Below are positions 50,228 through 51,679 of a stretch of 51,679 nucleotides of DNA, one piece after another. This DNA is from Legionella tunisiensis. GTDB taxonomy: Bacteria; Pseudomonadota; Gammaproteobacteria; Legionellales; Legionellaceae. The translations under genes and the position numbers were made by a program. Location: contig NZ_CALJ01000060.1 of assembly GCF_000308315.1 (NCBI RefSeq), positions 1-51,679 of the forward strand, given 5' to 3'. The notes under the pieces were generated by a model. That model was not told where the DNA came from. It saw nothing but the letters and a program-made list of their open reading frames with translations, and made no database searches. Position 1 is the stretch's first letter; each line of letters opens with the position of its first letter.

Positions 50228-51679
50228 ATGCTGGCCTTGTTTCGTATACAGCCACCTGCTTTTCGCATGATTTTCATGTTGGAAATCTGGGAGCGTTTTG
50301 GTTTTTATACCGTTCAAGGTATTTTGACGTTATATTTCATTCGTTTTCTGGGATTTAACGACAGTGAAGCCTATTATACGTTTGGGGCTTTTTCCGCCTT
50401 AGTCTATGGTATGGTTGCGTTGGGTGGTTATCTTGGAGATAAAATATTAGGCACCAAACGCACAATTGTATTAGGGTTAATAACACTCGCTCTAGGTTAT
50501 CTGGCGCTCGCTTTAGTTAATAAAGAGCAGGTTTTTTTAGCCTTGGGCCTTGTTTGTGTAGGTAATGGCTTATTTAAGGCGAATCCTTCCAGTTTATTGT
50601 CCAAATGTTATGAGAAAAATGATCCTCGATTGCATGGTGGATTTACCCTTTATTACATGGCTATCAATTTAGGTTCCACCTTTGCCTTGTTTATTGGACC
50701 CGCTTTATCGAGTAGTCTTGGTTATGCTTATGCCTACTTTGTTAGTTTTATAGGTTTAGTTCTAGGTTTAGCTAACTATTGGTTTCAACGCCAACACGTC
50801 GCTAATATCAATACGAGTACTGATAAAAAAGACATTCCCTTTTCGCACTGGTGTTTTGTGGTACTTGGAATAATATTTGCCACGTTTATTGCCTCTTATT
50901 TATTGCAGCATGTGTTGTTTGCACGACGTTTGGTATGGCTAATTACAGCAGTGGTTATTGGTATTTATTTGCTCTATATGCGTCGTGAAAACAAAAGTGC
51001 GTGTATTCGGATGCTGGTGGCCTTGGCCTTGATGCTGGAAGCGATAGTCTTCTTTACACTATACCAGCAAATGCCTACCTCCTTAAATTTATTTGCTGTT
51101 AATAATGTTAAACCAACTTTGCTGGGTATTACTCTTGATCCACAGAGTTTTCAAGCCCTAAATCCAATTTGGATTATTGTAATGAGTCCTATATTGGCGA
51201 TGCTTTATCATAAATTACAGCAAAGAGGATTGTCCTTTTCTATTCCTTATAAATTTGCGGTAGGGATGCTTTGTTGTGGTTTAAGTTTTACCTTATTGTA
51301 TTTTGCCCGATATTTACATGATGACGGGGGTATGGTTTCATCCTGGTGGTTAGTAGCCAGTTATTTTTTTCAGAGCACAGGTGAATTATTCGTATCTGCT
51401 TTAGGTGTAGCGATGGTTGCTGAATTAGTTCCTGGGCACATTGTTGGGTTTGTGATGGGAATGTGGTTTTTAACTTCCTCTATTGCTGGTTTTATAGGTG
51501 CATCAGTGGCTTCTTTAACGGCTTTGCCAGTCAATGTAAAACCGGGAATGGAGTCATTGCTAATTTATACGAAGGTTTTTGCTTATATAGGCTTGGTAAC
51601 CCTCGCCATTGGTGGCCTAATGTGGTTGGGGGGCTGCTTTTTTGAGTCGTTTTATCAAATCGGAGCAGCTTTAAGAAGA
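50228..51679 (+). CDS. POT-family proton-dependent oligopeptide transporter, partial
   Basis: Open from the ATG at 50228 (MLALFRIQPPAFRMIFMLEI) to the end of the window, at least 484 residues, so the C terminus is missing. The PTR2 signatures are present: ERFGFYTVQGILTLYF near residue 21, the loop GGYLGDKILGTKRTIVLG near 66, GNGLFKANPSSLLSK near 115 and FTLYYMAINLGSTFALFIGP near 139. A later membrane block reads FQSTGELFVSALGVAMVAEL. About twelve to fourteen membrane segments are expected. It imports di- or tripeptides with protons, relevant to an organism that lives on amino acids. Confidence 0.92.
   Translation, partial: MLALFRIQPPAFRMIFMLEIWERFGFYTVQGILTLYFIRFLGFNDSEAYYTFGAFSALVYGMVALGGYLGDKILGTKRTIVLGLITLALGYLALALVNKEQVFLALGLVCVGNGLFKANPSSLLSKCYEKNDPRLHGGFTLYYMAINLGSTFALFIGPALSSSLGYAYAYFVSFIGLVLGLANYWFQRQHVANINTSTDKKDIPFSHWCFVVLGIIFATFIASYLLQHVLFARRLVWLITAVVIGIYLLYMRRENKSACIRMLVALALMLEAIVFFTLYQQMPTSLNLFAVNNVKPTLLGITLDPQSFQALNPIWIIVMSPILAMLYHKLQQRGLSFSIPYKFAVGMLCCGLSFTLLYFARYLHDDGGMVSSWWLVASYFFQSTGELFVSALGVAMVAELVPGHIVGFVMGMWFLTSSIAGFIGASVASLTALPVNVKPGMESLLIYTKVFAYIGLVTLAIGGLMWLGGCFFESFYQIGAALRR

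Noticed and set aside
1-51679. CRISPR arrays, tRNA or rRNA genes
   Set aside because: No regularly spaced repeats and no tRNA or rRNA signatures were seen on reading both strands.

Overview
The window looks like a chromosome segment of a Legionella-type gammaproteobacterium (Legionellaceae). The grounds are a low-to-moderate GC content, AT-rich intergenic DNA, housekeeping genes typical of that group, and accessory genes typical of it: a Thi5-type HMP-P synthase, a secreted M28 aminopeptidase, a phasin with a Lys/Ala tail, and several orphan coiled-coil or membrane proteins of the kind Dot/Icm effectors often are. Species and chromosome position cannot be read from the sequence. No rRNA, tRNA, CRISPR array or complete insertion sequence was seen.

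A technical point governs the annotation. About 26 genes are broken by roughly 35 single-base frame breaks, nearly all inside A/T (a few G/C) homopolymers, and about 30 of them are a missing base. When one base is restored, the conserved protein continues without other damage. This pattern points to homopolymer errors in the assembly rather than gene decay, so these genes are annotated as single CDSs with the break noted. True remnants are few: a 5'-truncated methyltransferase and a short GGDEF fragment.

Layout. 0.2-8.3 kb (+): glmS, a thiopurine methyltransferase, tex, a YciA-type thioesterase, an orphan 545-residue protein, then an intergenic region with two perfect DnaA boxes and a PAP2-like membrane protein lacking both phosphate-binding arginines. 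8.4-12.7 kb: accessory stretch with a small protein, two membrane-anchored coiled-coil proteins, the methyltransferase remnant, the phasin and the GGDEF remnant. 12.7-18.9 kb (-): recN, nadK, typA, and brnQ preceded by a branched-chain-residue-rich leader ORF. 19.1-25 kb: an orphan effector-like gene, an HTH-cupin regulator divergent from a BenE transporter with two palindromic operators between them, a tubulin-tyrosine-ligase-like ATP-grasp gene, and a TPP-riboswitch-controlled thi5. 25-34 kb: capA-like, hslO, rep, an old yellow enzyme, a Fur-box-preceded multispanning protein with a His-rich loop, and a LapA-type aminopeptidase. 34-39.2 kb: possible small-molecule locus with two paralogous CphA-like ATP-grasp enzymes and a methyltransferase, divergent from an Fe/2OG dioxygenase and a class II aldolase. 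39.2-40.4 kb: an HNH nuclease and a RAYT transposase flanked by REP hairpins. 40.5-45.3 kb (-): the prkA-yeaH-spoVR stress operon. 45.5-51.7 kb: pepN, aroE, a patatin phospholipase and a POT peptide transporter that runs off the end.
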